Below, piece after piece: positions 1 to 10,700 of a stretch of 64,000 nucleotides of DNA. Numbering within the stretch: position 1 is the stretch's first letter; the number at the start of each line of letters is the position of its first letter. Source of the DNA: Chitinispirillum alkaliphilum (GTDB lineage Bacteria; Fibrobacterota; Chitinivibrionia; Chitinivibrionales; Chitinispirillaceae); NCBI GenBank assembly GCA_001045525.1, contig LDWW01000008.1, positions 62,001 through 126,000 on the forward strand, written 5' to 3'. The translations under genes were made by a program, and so were the position numbers. The notes beneath the pieces were generated by a model. That model saw nothing but the letters and a program-made list of their open reading frames with translations, was not told where the DNA came from and did no database searches.

Positions 1-2
1 CA

Positions 3-1136
3 ATGAAATTTCTTTTTCTCATTGGTCTGTTTTTTTCTTCTGCAATTTGTGATGAAGCAGAAGAGAGAAGATATGTCCAGATCAAATCCTCCTCCGCGAA
101 TATCCTGGAATATCTTGGCCCAAGGGCACCTGTTTTGGGGATTGCAAGAAAAGGAAGTTCTTACCCACTGATATCAGAGGGGCAAAGATGGTGCAAAATA
201 GAGTACCGCGGATCAAAGGGTTGGGTAGAGAAACAAAATGTCGATATAGTTTCTACCCCATCTTCATATCTGGCCAAGGATGCCAAAGGGGTATTATTTT
301 TTATTATCGGTGCAGGAGCAGCTATTCTGCTTGGTGTATTGATTATGGCTGTACGCCGCAAACTCGCCGGTAAGAAAAGATCTGTCTATGTTCAGAAAAG
401 CGCTCTGGTCATTGCAAAAGAGAGCAAATCAATAAAGTACATCCTCACCGATGAGACAGTTTCTTTAGATAAATGCTTCAAAGAAATAGGTTTTACAGTT
501 TTAAACGCACCGAATCTCAAGACAGCAGAAAAAAGTATCAGCCATGCGATACCGGATCTGGTACTTGTTGACTGGCAATTCAGCCCGACCATTCAGCATG
601 ATATTGAGCGTCTCTTTTCTCAGCGCCCATCAACCAGCAATGTCTATTTTCTTTTTTATAATGTCCCTGACAGCTTATTGCCCTCAGCTTCAAGTAAAAT
701 GCTTTTAAATGCAGATTTTCTGGGCATTACGTTTTCCGATCGCGAGATATTCAAATCCGTCACACCGCTTATAATCACCTCTGAGAGGACAAAAAAAATC
801 CGTAAAAGTGTTGAAACCTCCGCACTTGAAGGGGCAATTGAAAGCGGTAGCCTTCTTGAGGTTTTTCAATTTATTGAAGTGGGCAGAAAGAGTGGATGTC
901 TGCTAATCGATACCACATCCCCCTATGGCTTGTTTTATTTCCGGGATGGTAGTATAATTTATGCATCAACAAAGGATAAACAGGGCAAACAAGCAGTGTT
1001 TTCAGTCCTGAATTTAAACTGCGGAACTTTCCGTTTCATACTGAATAAACGGCCTAAAGCAGCAAATACCGCAATTTCCACACTTCAGGTACTGATGGAG
1101 TGGACAAAGGAATTTGATGAAGCTAATGGGAATTGA
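3..1136 (+). CDS. SH3 / degenerate receiver / DUF4388 (PATAN) membrane protein
   Basis: Residues 1-16 form a signal peptide. A bacterial SH3-like domain follows (about 24-82, ending in a Gly-Trp-Val-Glu motif typical of SH3_3 domains), then one membrane helix (about 97-117). After the helix comes a response-regulator-like alpha/beta domain (about 130-260) in which the phospho-acceptor pocket looks degenerate. The C-terminal 100 residues match the DUF4388/PATAN pattern, with a Gly-Cys-Leu-Leu-Ile strand and an Ile-Ile-Tyr-Ala element. Architecture suggests a periplasm-facing sensor with a cytoplasmic adaptor module; this is inference. It begins two bases from the window edge, so its promoter is not visible. 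It overlaps ruvX by 23 bases and heads a five-gene plus-strand run. Confidence 0.72.
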   Translation: MKFLFLIGLFFSSAICDEAEERRYVQIKSSSANILEYLGPRAPVLGIARKGSSYPLISEGQRWCKIEYRGSKGWVEKQNVDIVSTPSSYLAKDAKGVLFFIIGAGAAILLGVLIMAVRRKLAGKKRSVYVQKSALVIAKESKSIKYILTDETVSLDKCFKEIGFTVLNAPNLKTAEKSISHAIPDLVLVDWQFSPTIQHDIERLFSQRPSTSNVYFLFYNVPDSLLPSASSKMLLNADFLGITFSDREIFKSVTPLIITSERTKKIRKSVETSALEGAIESGSLLEVFQFIEVGRKSGCLLIDTTSPYGLFYFRDGSIIYASTKDKQGKQAVFSVLNLNCGTFRFILNKRPKAANTAISTLQVLMEWTKEFDEANGN

Positions 1137-1524
1137 TTACGGGCGCCGGCGCGTAGGTTTGGCGATCACGGCTGAGGATGGAACCTGCATCAGAAGTTTA
1201 GGGATAATTGACAGAAAAAAAGTTTCCGATCCCGTTTCTGAACTGCTTAGAATAATTACTGCAGAACAGCCTGAACTGCTTGTATTTGGTCTGCCCCTTG
1301 ATGTTGAAGACAGAGAGACTTTGATGAGCGCAGAAGTTAGAAAATTTGCACAAAAAGTCAAAGAAAAAGCAGATATCCCGATTCATTTCACAGATGAAAG
1401 TTTCTCCTCTCACAGAGCTGCACAGCTCCTCTCCTATCGCAAAAAGAAGGACCGGAGTAACAAAGCTTTGGTTGATCAGATTGCAGCCTGCCTGATACTG
1501 GAGAGGTATCGGGAGGAACAGTAG
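1114..1524 (+). CDS. ruvX: YqgF/RuvX family Holliday junction resolvase-like nuclease
   Basis: A 136-residue RNase H-fold protein of normal family length. Residues 5-17 contain the Gly-Ile-Asp-Tyr-Gly-Arg-Arg-Arg-Val-Gly-Leu-Ala signature with the first catalytic Asp. A Phe-Gly-Leu-Pro-Leu strand follows, then Asp-Glu-Ser-Phe-Ser-Ser near residue 93, and an Asp in the C-terminal helix (Val-Asp-Gln-Ile-Ala-Ala). The family acts in pre-16S rRNA 5' end processing and has been proposed to resolve Holliday junctions. The start overlaps the upstream gene by 23 bases, so the two are probably translationally coupled. An alternative start five residues later would begin exactly at the conserved motif. 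Confidence 0.93.
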   Translation: MMKLMGIDYGRRRVGLAITAEDGTCIRSLGIIDRKKVSDPVSELLRIITAEQPELLVFGLPLDVEDRETLMSAEVRKFAQKVKEKADIPIHFTDESFSSHRAAQLLSYRKKKDRSNKALVDQIAACLILERYREEQ

Positions 1525-1526
1525 TA

Positions 1527-2255
1527 ATGAGATCAATTAAAAAATTTTTTCCCATCATTGCAGCTTCTTTTCTTTGCCTGAAGGCTGTGTGCCCCACTTT
1601 TGAGCCCCCACCACCAGACACGCTGCCTGCCCCGGCTTTCACACATACTAATCCACCTGTAAGTGAGCTGAAATTAAGGCATGGCTACGGAGAAGCCGCC
1701 CATCTTCAATGGATGCCTCCCCAAAGCGACTCTTTGTCTGTGAGCAGGTACACCTTACAGAGAAAAACCACTGAAGATTCGCTCTATAGCATTCTTGCCC
1801 ATTCAATCCCGGGACATATTACCGAATATTATGATGACCTCACAATGTTCAATTTCCCGTTCACCGGTTATGATTCCCTGTTCTATCGTATTATTGCTTT
1901 CGATTCACTCGGACGGAGCAGTGACACTTCCGAGGTTTCCATTCTAATACTGAGCCCGCAACCCAACCTCATTTCCTACATCCATGATACCGGGGTGTTT
2001 CGCTGGAGGTCTTTGGGAATACAGGGATCGGTAAACTCCTGGATCAGAGTGTGGGATGAAGAGGAAGAGAACGTATGGGAAAGCCATAAGATGGATCGGT
2101 ATGGGGATGAAGGAACCGGCGTTACGTTTAAATTTACACTTGACTCTTTACATAATTCGCTTCTCAAAGAGGGCAATTGGTATTATGGTCTTTTTATTGA
2201 AGCTAATGGTCGGGAACGGCAGTCTTTAAAAGTAGGACCCATAATTGTAGAATAA
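1527..2255 (+). CDS. Secreted protein with fibronectin-III-like fold, unknown function
   Basis: 242 residues. The N-terminus (Arg-Ser-Ile-Lys-Lys followed by a hydrophobic stretch to about residue 20) is a signal peptide. Cys22 follows Lys-Ala-Val, which is a poor lipobox, so secretion is more likely than lipidation. The mature part starts with a Pro-rich segment, then a beta-rich region with the Leu-Gln-Trp / Tyr-Thr-Leu-Gln-Arg / Phe-Tyr-Arg-Ile rhythm of fibronectin type III domains (about 50-135). A second beta-rich half follows. It lies two bases after ruvX and four bases before a giant C25 peptidase gene, so it may be an envelope partner of that peptidase. I do not recognise a named family. 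Confidence 0.7.
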   Translation: MRSIKKFFPIIAASFLCLKAVCPTFEPPPPDTLPAPAFTHTNPPVSELKLRHGYGEAAHLQWMPPQSDSLSVSRYTLQRKTTEDSLYSILAHSIPGHITEYYDDLTMFNFPFTGYDSLFYRIIAFDSLGRSSDTSEVSILILSPQPNLISYIHDTGVFRWRSLGIQGSVNSWIRVWDEEEENVWESHKMDRYGDEGTGVTFKFTLDSLHNSLLKEGNWYYGLFIEANGRERQSLKVGPIIVE

Positions 2256-2259
2256 ATGT

Positions 2260-5200
2260 ATGATTCTCTCCTCTTTTCTGATTATAATTTTCGCCGTTTT
2301 TTGTTCTGCTAATCAGATCAATCTCTCTGTAGATTCATCTGATGCCTCTTCTGTGTACCTTCATTTTTCTGTTGATAACCATACCGGGGCTGGAGATTTT
2401 GTTCTGGGGATAGCTGCCGGTGAAAGAAAAAGTGTAACAGCGAATGCATTTCTTAACAGAAAAAACAACAACAGCTCCGCCTTATCTGTAAACAGAATCG
2501 CCCAGGGATGGAAAGGGGCACATTACATCCATTGGTTCAGAATCGATTTACCCGAAGTCTTCCCCGTTAACTCCACCGCTACAGGTGCAGTAAACATAAG
2601 CATCAGCTCCGCAAAAATAAGTAACCCCGATGAAATTGTTCTGCGCAACGGCATCCTCTATCTGCCCTCGACTCCGGGACTGTTAAAACAGGCCCCGGCA
2701 GAAATCCCATACATCCCATTCAATCAGGGAGTAAGACTTTCAGTTGAAGAAGATGGAATTTATGAATTCAGCGTTGATGACCTGATACAGCTTGGAGTTC
2801 CTGTTTCAACAATACCTGCCAGAAATTTCCGGCTTTTCAATCAGGGACTCGAAATACCTCTCCACACCACAGCGGGAAATTCAGAACATTTCAGGCCAAG
2901 TGACAAAATTCTTTTTTACGGTGAACACCTTCGGGGTAAAAACTCCCATTTCACTCAATACTCAAATGAGAATGTGTACTGGCTCACCTGGGGAGGTGTG
3001 CCCGGAAAGAGGTTTTTAGAAGTATCAGGTGCCAGACGCAGAGACCTGACTCAGTACGGAACACGCTTTGATACCTCTGCAACAATAGCCAGAGGATTTC
3101 ACGACACACTTCATTTTGAATACGATAATGATATAAGGTGGTTAGGGTCTATACATGAACCATTGGAAATGGGCACGGCACCATCACGCGACACAATGAT
3201 TGATAATTGGTACTGGGGTTTTATTGGCGCAAATGATCTTACAAACTATACAATTAATCTACCATCACCCGGTGGCAGAGGAACCGCACAGCTTCTCATT
3301 TCCCTGACAGGACTCACAAGCATTCCCCATGAGCCACAGGACCACTCTTTTTCCATTCTTATCAATGGAAAAGTTCCTGGAACAAACAATCAGGCAATCT
3401 GGAACGGACAAAACAGTTTTCTTTTTGTCAGTGACACCTTTGCTGTTAACATTCTCAGAGAGGGTGAAAACACCATAAGCTTTCTTAAGGAACAAAGGGG
3501 ATTTGTGGATCGTGCAGCCCTGAACTGGATCCGGGTTATTTATCCCCGAACCTACAATGCCCTCGATGATGTACTTTATTTTAAAAACGATGAGAGTTCG
3601 TTTCATACTGTGGTTCAATACGATCTTTCAAACTTCTCCGATAACTCCATAGATCTTTGGGATATCAGGAAAAACCGAATCTTTATGGATATGGAGACTT
3701 TTGAAGAGATCAGAAACAATCGCAAAACCTACTCACTCTCATTTCAGGACAGCGCAAACACCCTCACCCGATATGTCGCCCAGACAAAATCAAAGAGACT
3801 TAAGCCCGGCATGGAGTTGGACAGCATAGCGAATTTCTGGAATTCGCTTGCCGGGGTTGATTATATAGTAATAAGCGTGGACTCCTTTAAAACGAATCTT
3901 GAGCCGCTTCTTGAAACACACCGCTCACGAGGATTACGTGCAGAATTTATTGATATAAACGATATTTACAACCGGTTTTCGCACGGAATCCGGGATCCGG
4001 AAAGTATAAGGGATTTCATAAAATATCTCTTCTCTATATCACCAAACCACCCTCCCCGCTATCTACTTCTGGGAGGTGATACCACGCATGATCTTGACAA
4101 AAAGAACAGAGAGAGAAATCTTGTACCAACCAACCTATCACGAACCCCTGGCTGGGGACCTTCAAGCAGTGATGGATATTTTGTAACTGTGAGAGGAAAT
4201 AATCAGTTTCCAGATATGTATGTGGGAAGATTTCCGGCAGAAAACAAACAGCACATGAAAACGATGGTTGAGAAAACAGTAAATTACATAAATAATCCTA
4301 CCCGTGGATTCTGGCGGGATAACATACTGCTGGCAGGCGGAGGACGAGTAGATGAACCAGAGTTTAGAATTTTCAATGACGAGGTTTCTTCTGAAGTAAT
4401 CAGCTCAAGAATGAATATACTTCGCATGGACGCGGATCCTGCATCACCATATTACAAGAGTGAATTCAACTCTACAACCACTATGGCAGGTTATATCAAC
4501 GCCGGATTGCAAATTCTCAATTTCAATGGTCATGGCGGGGGTAATGTCTGGTCCGACAGTCGTTTTTTCAGCTACAACGATCTTCACAGATTGCACAACG
4601 GGAGATGGAGTACGGGTGGTAAGCTTCCAGTGGTATTCAGCTTCACATGCCTTACCGGTTTTTTTGAAAGCAGTTTCTACCGTTCTCTTGGAGAAGAATT
4701 TATACGCTCAGGTCCCAATGGAGCAGTTGCCTTCTACGGAGCCTCCTCATATACTACGCTAAGTGGTAATCTCATCATGAACCGCCTCCTGCTTGAACAG
4801 GGCCTTAGCGGTACGTACGAAACTCTTGGTGAACTCCTCGGGCATGTGGAAACATTGATGCTTGTTAAGCATGGTATGCAGCACATACCTCTCATCAGAC
4901 AATACAACCTGCTTGGAGATCCGGCACTGCCATGGCTCAATATCCCTGACACACTCTCATTATCTGTAAATAAAAATATACTCTCGGGAAATGACACTCT
5001 TATTGTAAAAGGTAACACCGGCCCGGTTAAGGAGGGTAAAGTTTTAATTCAGATTCTTTCGGGCACTGAAGAGTGGGAGAGAAGAATAGTTAATGTGGTT
5101 GACTCTGAATTCCAGGAGCATTTCAGTCTTAAAAGAGAGGCTGTAACTTCTGAAGGTGTTATCAGGGCATATGCGTGGAATAATTCTGCAGAGATAAAGG

Positions 5201-6939
5201 GGCAGACAGCTTTTTCAAAAGATATTTTTATGATTTATGATCTGCAGATCGATCCCCCACGTCCCGGACCTGGTGACAGCGTAAGAGTGAGTTGCCGTGC
5301 TGATGTCCCCCCAGAAACTCCTGATGCTCTGCTTTATTGCCTGTATGCGACCGCTGCACCTCATCAGCAAAACACTCCTCAACAAGGGGTGCTTATGGAA
5401 AAAGACAGCAGCGGCCTCTACACTACTGTATCCAAAATACCGGTTGGGTATTCGAATGACCCAAGTTCCGTTCTTCAATTGCGATTCAGAATAATTGCCG
5501 GTGAGAATTCCAAAGAAAGCACGAGGTTTACTTTCCCACTGCTTGGCCGCCCCGATCTTCACTTCACAAGAGACTCAATATCCCTTTACTGGACTGGTGA
5601 CTCGATGGCGATCTCCTTTGAAGTTCTCAATGCCGGAAATCTTGCTGCGCCACCTTACGACATCAAAATTAACTGGATCGACAGCTCCAACCATACCACG
5701 ACCTTTAAGCAGCTTAATTCTGAAGCTACCCTTCTTCCGGGGTCAACCCAGCAATTTCAAATCAACCTCCCCGATACGAGTGGCGATTTCACTATGGAAA
5801 TACTGCTCAATGATGATCAGTCATTCATGGAATCCCGTTTGGACAATAACCGCGCGGTTAAAAATTTCACCATTACTTCCGACACCCTGAGAAATCCAGT
5901 TGACACCGTCGAATCACAGGGAGAAGGTTTAGCCATAAGCCCCCATGAGGAATTAAGCCGGCAATACCGTGTTTTTCTCTTTTCTGAGCTCCAATCTGTT
6001 GCCCAACCACTCCGAACCACCTCAAAATGGCTCTCCAAGGGAAAGGATTCGGTCACCAGTTTTCATCTTGGTACACGTCCGGAATTAAGCAGCACAGATA
6101 CTCTGATATGGACCTTCAGGCCGCAAGACTCTGCAGTACTCTCCACTCAGCCCCAAAACAGCACTCCAGCTGTAATGAAACTTGACCCTTACTCAAACAC
6201 CTGGCGTCATGGGGGTAACTTTACCAGTACAGACACTCATATTGAATACAGATCCATAAATACCGGTCCATATGCTCTTGCAATGCTAAATGATAATACT
6301 CCTCCTCAGGTTAGGTTGACAGTTGCTGGAAGAGAACTCAAATTTCTTGACTACGTAGCTAAAGACAGACCTTTTAATATCATCATAACTGACCCATCCG
6401 GTATTAATACTTCTTCATTTGAGCTTTTCTTAAACAGTAAGAAACTGCCAAAAGAGAGTTACTCCGAAATTCCGCTCCAGGAAAGTCCGGAACATCTCAA
6501 TATTACAATCTATCCAACACCTCAAAAGCCCATTGACTCACTGATGGTTTCTGTTGATGACCTTGCCGGAAATAACTCAGAAGTTGTTTTTGCCTACATG
6601 CCAGGGGAGGATCTTAAAATTAACTTTTTCTCCTGTCACCCCAACCCATTCACCGCAAGAATGTCTCCCGATGGCAGTACGGTACAGCCGATTCGCTTTG
6701 CCTTCCTGATCACAGATTTGTCAGATATTGAACTCACGCTTTACACAAAAAGTGGGCGTAACATTAAAAGCTGGCGTTTTAATGATCTCATCGGATATCA
6801 GGAAATTGAATGGGATGGCCGAGACAGACATGGTTATCGCATAGCCAACGGAACTTATTTTGCAAAACTAACCGCAAGCAATACCAGAACAACAACCAGA
6901 AAAATTATCAGAATCGCTAAACTTGAAGGTTACAGATGA
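2260..6939 (+). CDS. Gingipain-like C25 family cysteine peptidase, secreted, with FlgD-like C-terminal domain
   Basis: 1559 residues with a short signal peptide (residues 1-17). The caspase-like C25 domain occupies about residues 540-890. The catalytic His lies in Asn-Gly-His-Gly-Gly (His758) and the nucleophile in Ser-Phe-Thr-Cys-Leu-Thr-Gly (Cys797). The domain ends with the usual Leu-Leu-Gly-Asp-Pro-Ala motif. Upstream is a long beta-rich region resembling gingipain/PorU prodomains. Downstream are Ig/CARDB-like beta domains. The last about 90 residues have a Pro-Asn-Pro-Phe start and a Glu-Trp-Asp-Gly-Arg-Asp core, the FlgD-Ig type tail that often serves as a type IX secretion or surface-sorting module in FCB bacteria. 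Overlaps rsmI by four bases (ATGA). Substrate specificity cannot be read from sequence. Confidence 0.9.
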   Translation: MILSSFLIIIFAVFCSANQINLSVDSSDASSVYLHFSVDNHTGAGDFVLGIAAGERKSVTANAFLNRKNNNSSALSVNRIAQGWKGAHYIHWFRIDLPEVFPVNSTATGAVNISISSAKISNPDEIVLRNGILYLPSTPGLLKQAPAEIPYIPFNQGVRLSVEEDGIYEFSVDDLIQLGVPVSTIPARNFRLFNQGLEIPLHTTAGNSEHFRPSDKILFYGEHLRGKNSHFTQYSNENVYWLTWGGVPGKRFLEVSGARRRDLTQYGTRFDTSATIARGFHDTLHFEYDNDIRWLGSIHEPLEMGTAPSRDTMIDNWYWGFIGANDLTNYTINLPSPGGRGTAQLLISLTGLTSIPHEPQDHSFSILINGKVPGTNNQAIWNGQNSFLFVSDTFAVNILREGENTISFLKEQRGFVDRAALNWIRVIYPRTYNALDDVLYFKNDESSFHTVVQYDLSNFSDNSIDLWDIRKNRIFMDMETFEEIRNNRKTYSLSFQDSANTLTRYVAQTKSKRLKPGMELDSIANFWNSLAGVDYIVISVDSFKTNLEPLLETHRSRGLRAEFIDINDIYNRFSHGIRDPESIRDFIKYLFSISPNHPPRYLLLGGDTTHDLDKKNRERNLVPTNLSRTPGWGPSSSDGYFVTVRGNNQFPDMYVGRFPAENKQHMKTMVEKTVNYINNPTRGFWRDNILLAGGGRVDEPEFRIFNDEVSSEVISSRMNILRMDADPASPYYKSEFNSTTTMAGYINAGLQILNFNGHGGGNVWSDSRFFSYNDLHRLHNGRWSTGGKLPVVFSFTCLTGFFESSFYRSLGEEFIRSGPNGAVAFYGASSYTTLSGNLIMNRLLLEQGLSGTYETLGELLGHVETLMLVKHGMQHIPLIRQYNLLGDPALPWLNIPDTLSLSVNKNILSGNDTLIVKGNTGPVKEGKVLIQILSGTEEWERRIVNVVDSEFQEHFSLKREAVTSEGVIRAYAWNNSAEIKGQTAFSKDIFMIYDLQIDPPRPGPGDSVRVSCRADVPPETPDALLYCLYATAAPHQQNTPQQGVLMEKDSSGLYTTVSKIPVGYSNDPSSVLQLRFRIIAGENSKESTRFTFPLLGRPDLHFTRDSISLYWTGDSMAISFEVLNAGNLAAPPYDIKINWIDSSNHTTTFKQLNSEATLLPGSTQQFQINLPDTSGDFTMEILLNDDQSFMESRLDNNRAVKNFTITSDTLRNPVDTVESQGEGLAISPHEELSRQYRVFLFSELQSVAQPLRTTSKWLSKGKDSVTSFHLGTRPELSSTDTLIWTFRPQDSAVLSTQPQNSTPAVMKLDPYSNTWRHGGNFTSTDTHIEYRSINTGPYALAMLNDNTPPQVRLTVAGRELKFLDYVAKDRPFNIIITDPSGINTSSFELFLNSKKLPKESYSEIPLQESPEHLNITIYPTPQKPIDSLMVSVDDLAGNNSEVVFAYMPGEDLKINFFSCHPNPFTARMSPDGSTVQPIRFAFLITDLSDIELTLYTKSGRNIKSWRFNDLIGYQEIEWDGRDRHGYRIANGTYFAKLTASNTRTTTRKIIRIAKLEGYR

Positions 6940-7628
6940 GCTTATATATTGTATCAACACCAATAGGAAATCTTTCAGACATTACCCTCCGTGCCATAGA
7001 AGTACTCAAAACTTCAGACCTCATACTCGCAGAGGACACAAGGGTCACCAACAGACTTCTCAACTATTACGGTGTACAAAAACCACTCAGGGCATATCAC
7101 GATCATAACAAGGAGAAGATCACACCTCACCTTTTAGAGATGCTCCGTGATGATAAAAACGTGGCGCTTGTAACAGATGCCGGTACTCCCGGAATCGCAG
7201 ATCCAGCCTTCTATCTTACCAGGGCTTCAATTGAAGAAAACATAAAGGTAATCCCTATTCCCGGAGCTTCGGCATTTCTTACAGCACTGGTAGCAAGCGG
7301 ACTACCTACCGACAGGTTTATTTTTGAAAATTTCTTACCAAACAAAAGTGCAAAAAGGAAGAAAATTCTCGAATCAATGCTCTCAGAGCCAAGAACTGTG
7401 ATTTTCTACGAAACTCCTCACCGAATAAACAAAACGCTTCTTGCTATGAAAGAAGTGCTTGAAGACACCAGAATTGTGATTGCCCGGGAGTTAACCAAAG
7501 TTCATGAAGAGTTCCTAAGGGGCGATGCAGCATTTCTTCTCAAACATTTCGAAAAGCATCCGCCAAAGGGCGAAATGGTGGTTATGTTCAATGTGAGAAT
7601 AAAAAATTCAGAGACAGAGCAGATGTAA
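6936..7628 (+). CDS. rsmI: 16S rRNA (cytidine(1402)-2'-O)-methyltransferase RsmI
   Basis: 230-residue tetrapyrrole-methylase-fold protein that 2'-O-methylates C1402 of 16S rRNA using SAM. Visible signatures are Val-Ser-Thr-Pro-Ile-Gly-Asn-Leu at residues 5-12, Ala-Glu-Asp-Thr-Arg-Val-Thr near residue 33, Val-Thr-Asp-Ala-Gly-Thr-Pro-Gly near residue 80, and Pro-Gly-Ala-Ser-Ala near residue 106. It is shorter than the E. coli enzyme and lacks much of the C-terminal extension, as in many non-proteobacterial orthologues. The start codon overlaps the stop of the upstream C25 gene (ATGA), indicating coupled translation. Its last codons form one arm of a terminator that reads on the opposite strand. 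Confidence 0.95.
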   Translation: MSLYIVSTPIGNLSDITLRAIEVLKTSDLILAEDTRVTNRLLNYYGVQKPLRAYHDHNKEKITPHLLEMLRDDKNVALVTDAGTPGIADPAFYLTRASIEENIKVIPIPGASAFLTALVASGLPTDRFIFENFLPNKSAKRKKILESMLSEPRTVIFYETPHRINKTLLAMKEVLEDTRIVIARELTKVHEEFLRGDAAFLLKHFEKHPPKGEMVVMFNVRIKNSETEQM

Positions 7629-7639
7629 ACTCTGTCTCT
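7610..7639 (-). terminator. Rho-independent terminator of the minus-strand C25 peptidase gene
   Basis: A perfect 10-bp stem (7610-7619 with 7630-7639; AGAGACAGAG / CTCTGTCTCT) has a 10-base loop. Read on the minus strand it is followed by GAATTTTTTATT, a usable U-tract. The left arm lies inside the last codons of rsmI and the loop contains the rsmI stop codon. On the plus strand no T-run follows, so it is mainly a minus-strand terminator. Confidence 0.65.
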
Positions 7640-7714
7640 TCTGCAAAAAAGGACAAACATAGAAACAGCGCAAGCGATCTCAAAGCTCACCTTTGTAAAA
7701 GGACAACAGATACT

Positions 7715-10700
7715 TTAGCGGGGTGGGTGCACCACCAGCTTTTTTATCTTACTTCTGTAAGTTTTTCTTTGTCCCCTTCGTGAACGTGCAGTCACCTGGT
7801 AGAGATACACATTGGGGGTAAGAAAATTTCCGGCCTGATCTCTGCCATCCCAGAACTCTCCATTGCGCGGATTACGTATCACTTTTAGAAGTCTGCCATT
7901 GAGAGAATAGATTCTTATGGTAAATTCCAGATCCAAAGTCATAGGCGCATTTGAATGATAGAAATAAAACCTTGTACCATTACCCATGCGCATGGGGTTT
8001 GGAATGTTAAGAACATGATCCAGATCAAAATCCCGTTCTTCCACAACATTTAATTCTATGGTTTGTTTTGTAATATTTCCAAGAAGATCACGGGCACTAA
8101 TTACCATTTCATAACTACCGGGTCTTATGGTGCCCTCGTCAAAGTTTACTACAGCTACACCTTTGCGGAAATCCCCGTCAGAAAACTGAAAGAGATGATT
8201 GATATTACGTCTGCTCAGCGCTCCCCTTATCTCCATAGTAATACCTTCATCAGGCCCTGTACCTATCATATCTATACCGCTCTCATCAAAAATACTGATC
8301 TCACAACTGAGGGGCAGCTGTGCCGTAAGGCGGTTGGCAAGAAAGACCCCGGCCTGATCCATCTGTTCAGAATCATAGACTGGTCTGATACTTATTACCG
8401 GCCCTGTAGTGTCCGTTATCTCCCGTTGATCTGTACCACTGAAAACCAAATCCCCTCTGAACCCGATACCAGTAATCTCATTTTCCCACGCATACGCATT
8501 CAGCCTCACGCCCTCTCTTTCAAAAGTCAGGTTCTGGGGCAGAAGAATCGCTTGTTCGAACTCACCATTGACTACAGGTATCCTGCCGCTGAACACAGGA
8601 GCTCCCGGAAGTTCATATCTGGGGTCTGTAAAAGTTCCTCCATCCTTTCTGCTGGCACTGTCAGCCGGATTGAATAAACCGATCTGCACAAAACCATTTT
8701 CATCCCCAAAGGATCTGTCTACAGTACCATTCGCAAAAGTAACCTTGCCTTTTAATGTAATCTGTTGAAGTGCCTTAAGGGTATCGATACTGTTACCTTC
8801 GGAATCATATAACGATAGTTCTATTTCCCGTTTTTGATTGTTCAAGCGTATGGATGGGTCACCCAAAATCACAAATGGACGGTTATTTAAATTATGAAAA
8901 TTACTGATTGCTTTCATAAAGGAAGCACCGATTGAGTTAGAATTTTCGGTGCAGTATAATTGCTCATAAAAATTCAATGCAAGTTTTTCATTGGGTCCGG
9001 CTCTTACATCTCTTGTTGCAGAGAGTGTGGCTATTGCACCAGCCCCTGGTTGCTTTGTCAAAACAGAGGAGAGACAATCCTCTCCCGGAATATCAAATCT
9101 CCCAACAGCACAGGAGAAGGAAGTAACAATAGGGTAACGACCTCTGTTGTGAAGATTTTGTACAGATTCCCTGGTAAAAATATATTCATCAGCCCAGGTA
9201 AAATAAGCCCCATGCCCAAACCAGTTAACAGCTGCCACACCGGAATTAATCTCATTTATCAGCGCTCTGGCTGCAGCAGGTTTTCTCCAGTGTTCATCCC
9301 ATTCATATTCGAAAAGGTACAATTTTCCAATATCTGTAGCCGCAACACTTTCAGCTATTACGTCTCTAACTCTGCGTGAAGCAATATGATGGGGGGTGTG
9401 TAGGGTGTTTATGGGATCTGCCCTATCTTCCTGCTGGTCATCATCAGCTACAAGAAGAACCCTGTTTCTCCAAGGCCCGAAATCTGCATATTCAGGATTT
9501 TCCGTTTCGATGATTTTTTGAACCATGGCCTCCGCATCATTTCGATTTTTAGCAGGAAGGCGGCCCAGAAAAAAGAATGGGGAATGCTGTCTGTCCACCA
9601 GTATCGTTTCATCAAGCAGTACATAATACTTGTCCATACATAGCTCATCATTGTATGCTGCAGGGATAAAACTTACCTCAGCGGAGCCAATATTTTTATA
9701 ATCATAGTGCCCGGAACCAAAAAGAAGCACATATGAGAGATCTCCTCCATTTTGCCAATATCTATACACATACAACAAAAAATTTCTCAGTGCCGCAGGG
9801 TCAGTATTGCCTCCGGAGAACTGATCATAGATATTGTGAATGGTGACAACCCGAGGTTCTGAAAACCCGTGATTTCTCTTATGTTCAGCAAGTTTCAGCG
9901 CAGACTCTAAAAATTCATCATGAGTCACTATGAGATAATCACTTCTGTTGGAACTATTCCTTAAATCACGATACATGAATCTGCCCTGGTATTGACTACT
10001 GACTGATTGGACTTCCGGAAGATCGATAAAAGAGTTTTCATCAGTTATAAAATATCTTACCCCAAGTGCCCCTGTATCGCTCCAAACGAACCGGTTTACG
10101 TCACTTAATCTGACACTATCAACTAAACTAACCTTCGATTCATCCTGGGGGATTCGGAAAATAAAACTCAGTGCATCACCTTCTCCATTGAGGCTGTAAC
10201 TGTAAACACCCTCAGAAGAATTTGAAAAAGCCTCAATGCGATGCTCTCCACCATCACCTGCATCAAGTTCAGAGTAATAGCGGAAATACACACCCTTAAG
10301 ATCAAACCGGCTACCAGAGGTAAGTTCCATAACAAGATTTTTTGATTCCCAGTTCTCAATGGGAAACCATCGTGAACTACAGTTATGACAAATCTCTTCA
10401 CCGCCAAGGGACGCCCTGATACTACTATTAGCCGTTGTTCTTAGCTTTTTGAAAAAAACCTCCCCACCCATACCGGTGTAAAGCATAGGCAGGTTCACCT
10501 CTTCAGTATGTCTTTGGCCTGCTAATGTTTCTGATTCAAACAGTTTATATAACCAATCAACTCCTCCAAGCTCTCTTTTCCACATATGGTCTCTTGGTCT
10601 GCGCAGAAAATAGTTGTTCTGGAAATGAGTACTTGTGTCCACAGAACCCCGGGGTTGCTCAAACACCCCCATCGTTTTTCCACCGGACGGATTCGTACTC

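Noticed and set aside
8063-8677. 204-codon plus-strand frame inside the minus-strand C25 gene
   Set aside because: Antisense shadow of a well-supported coding region.
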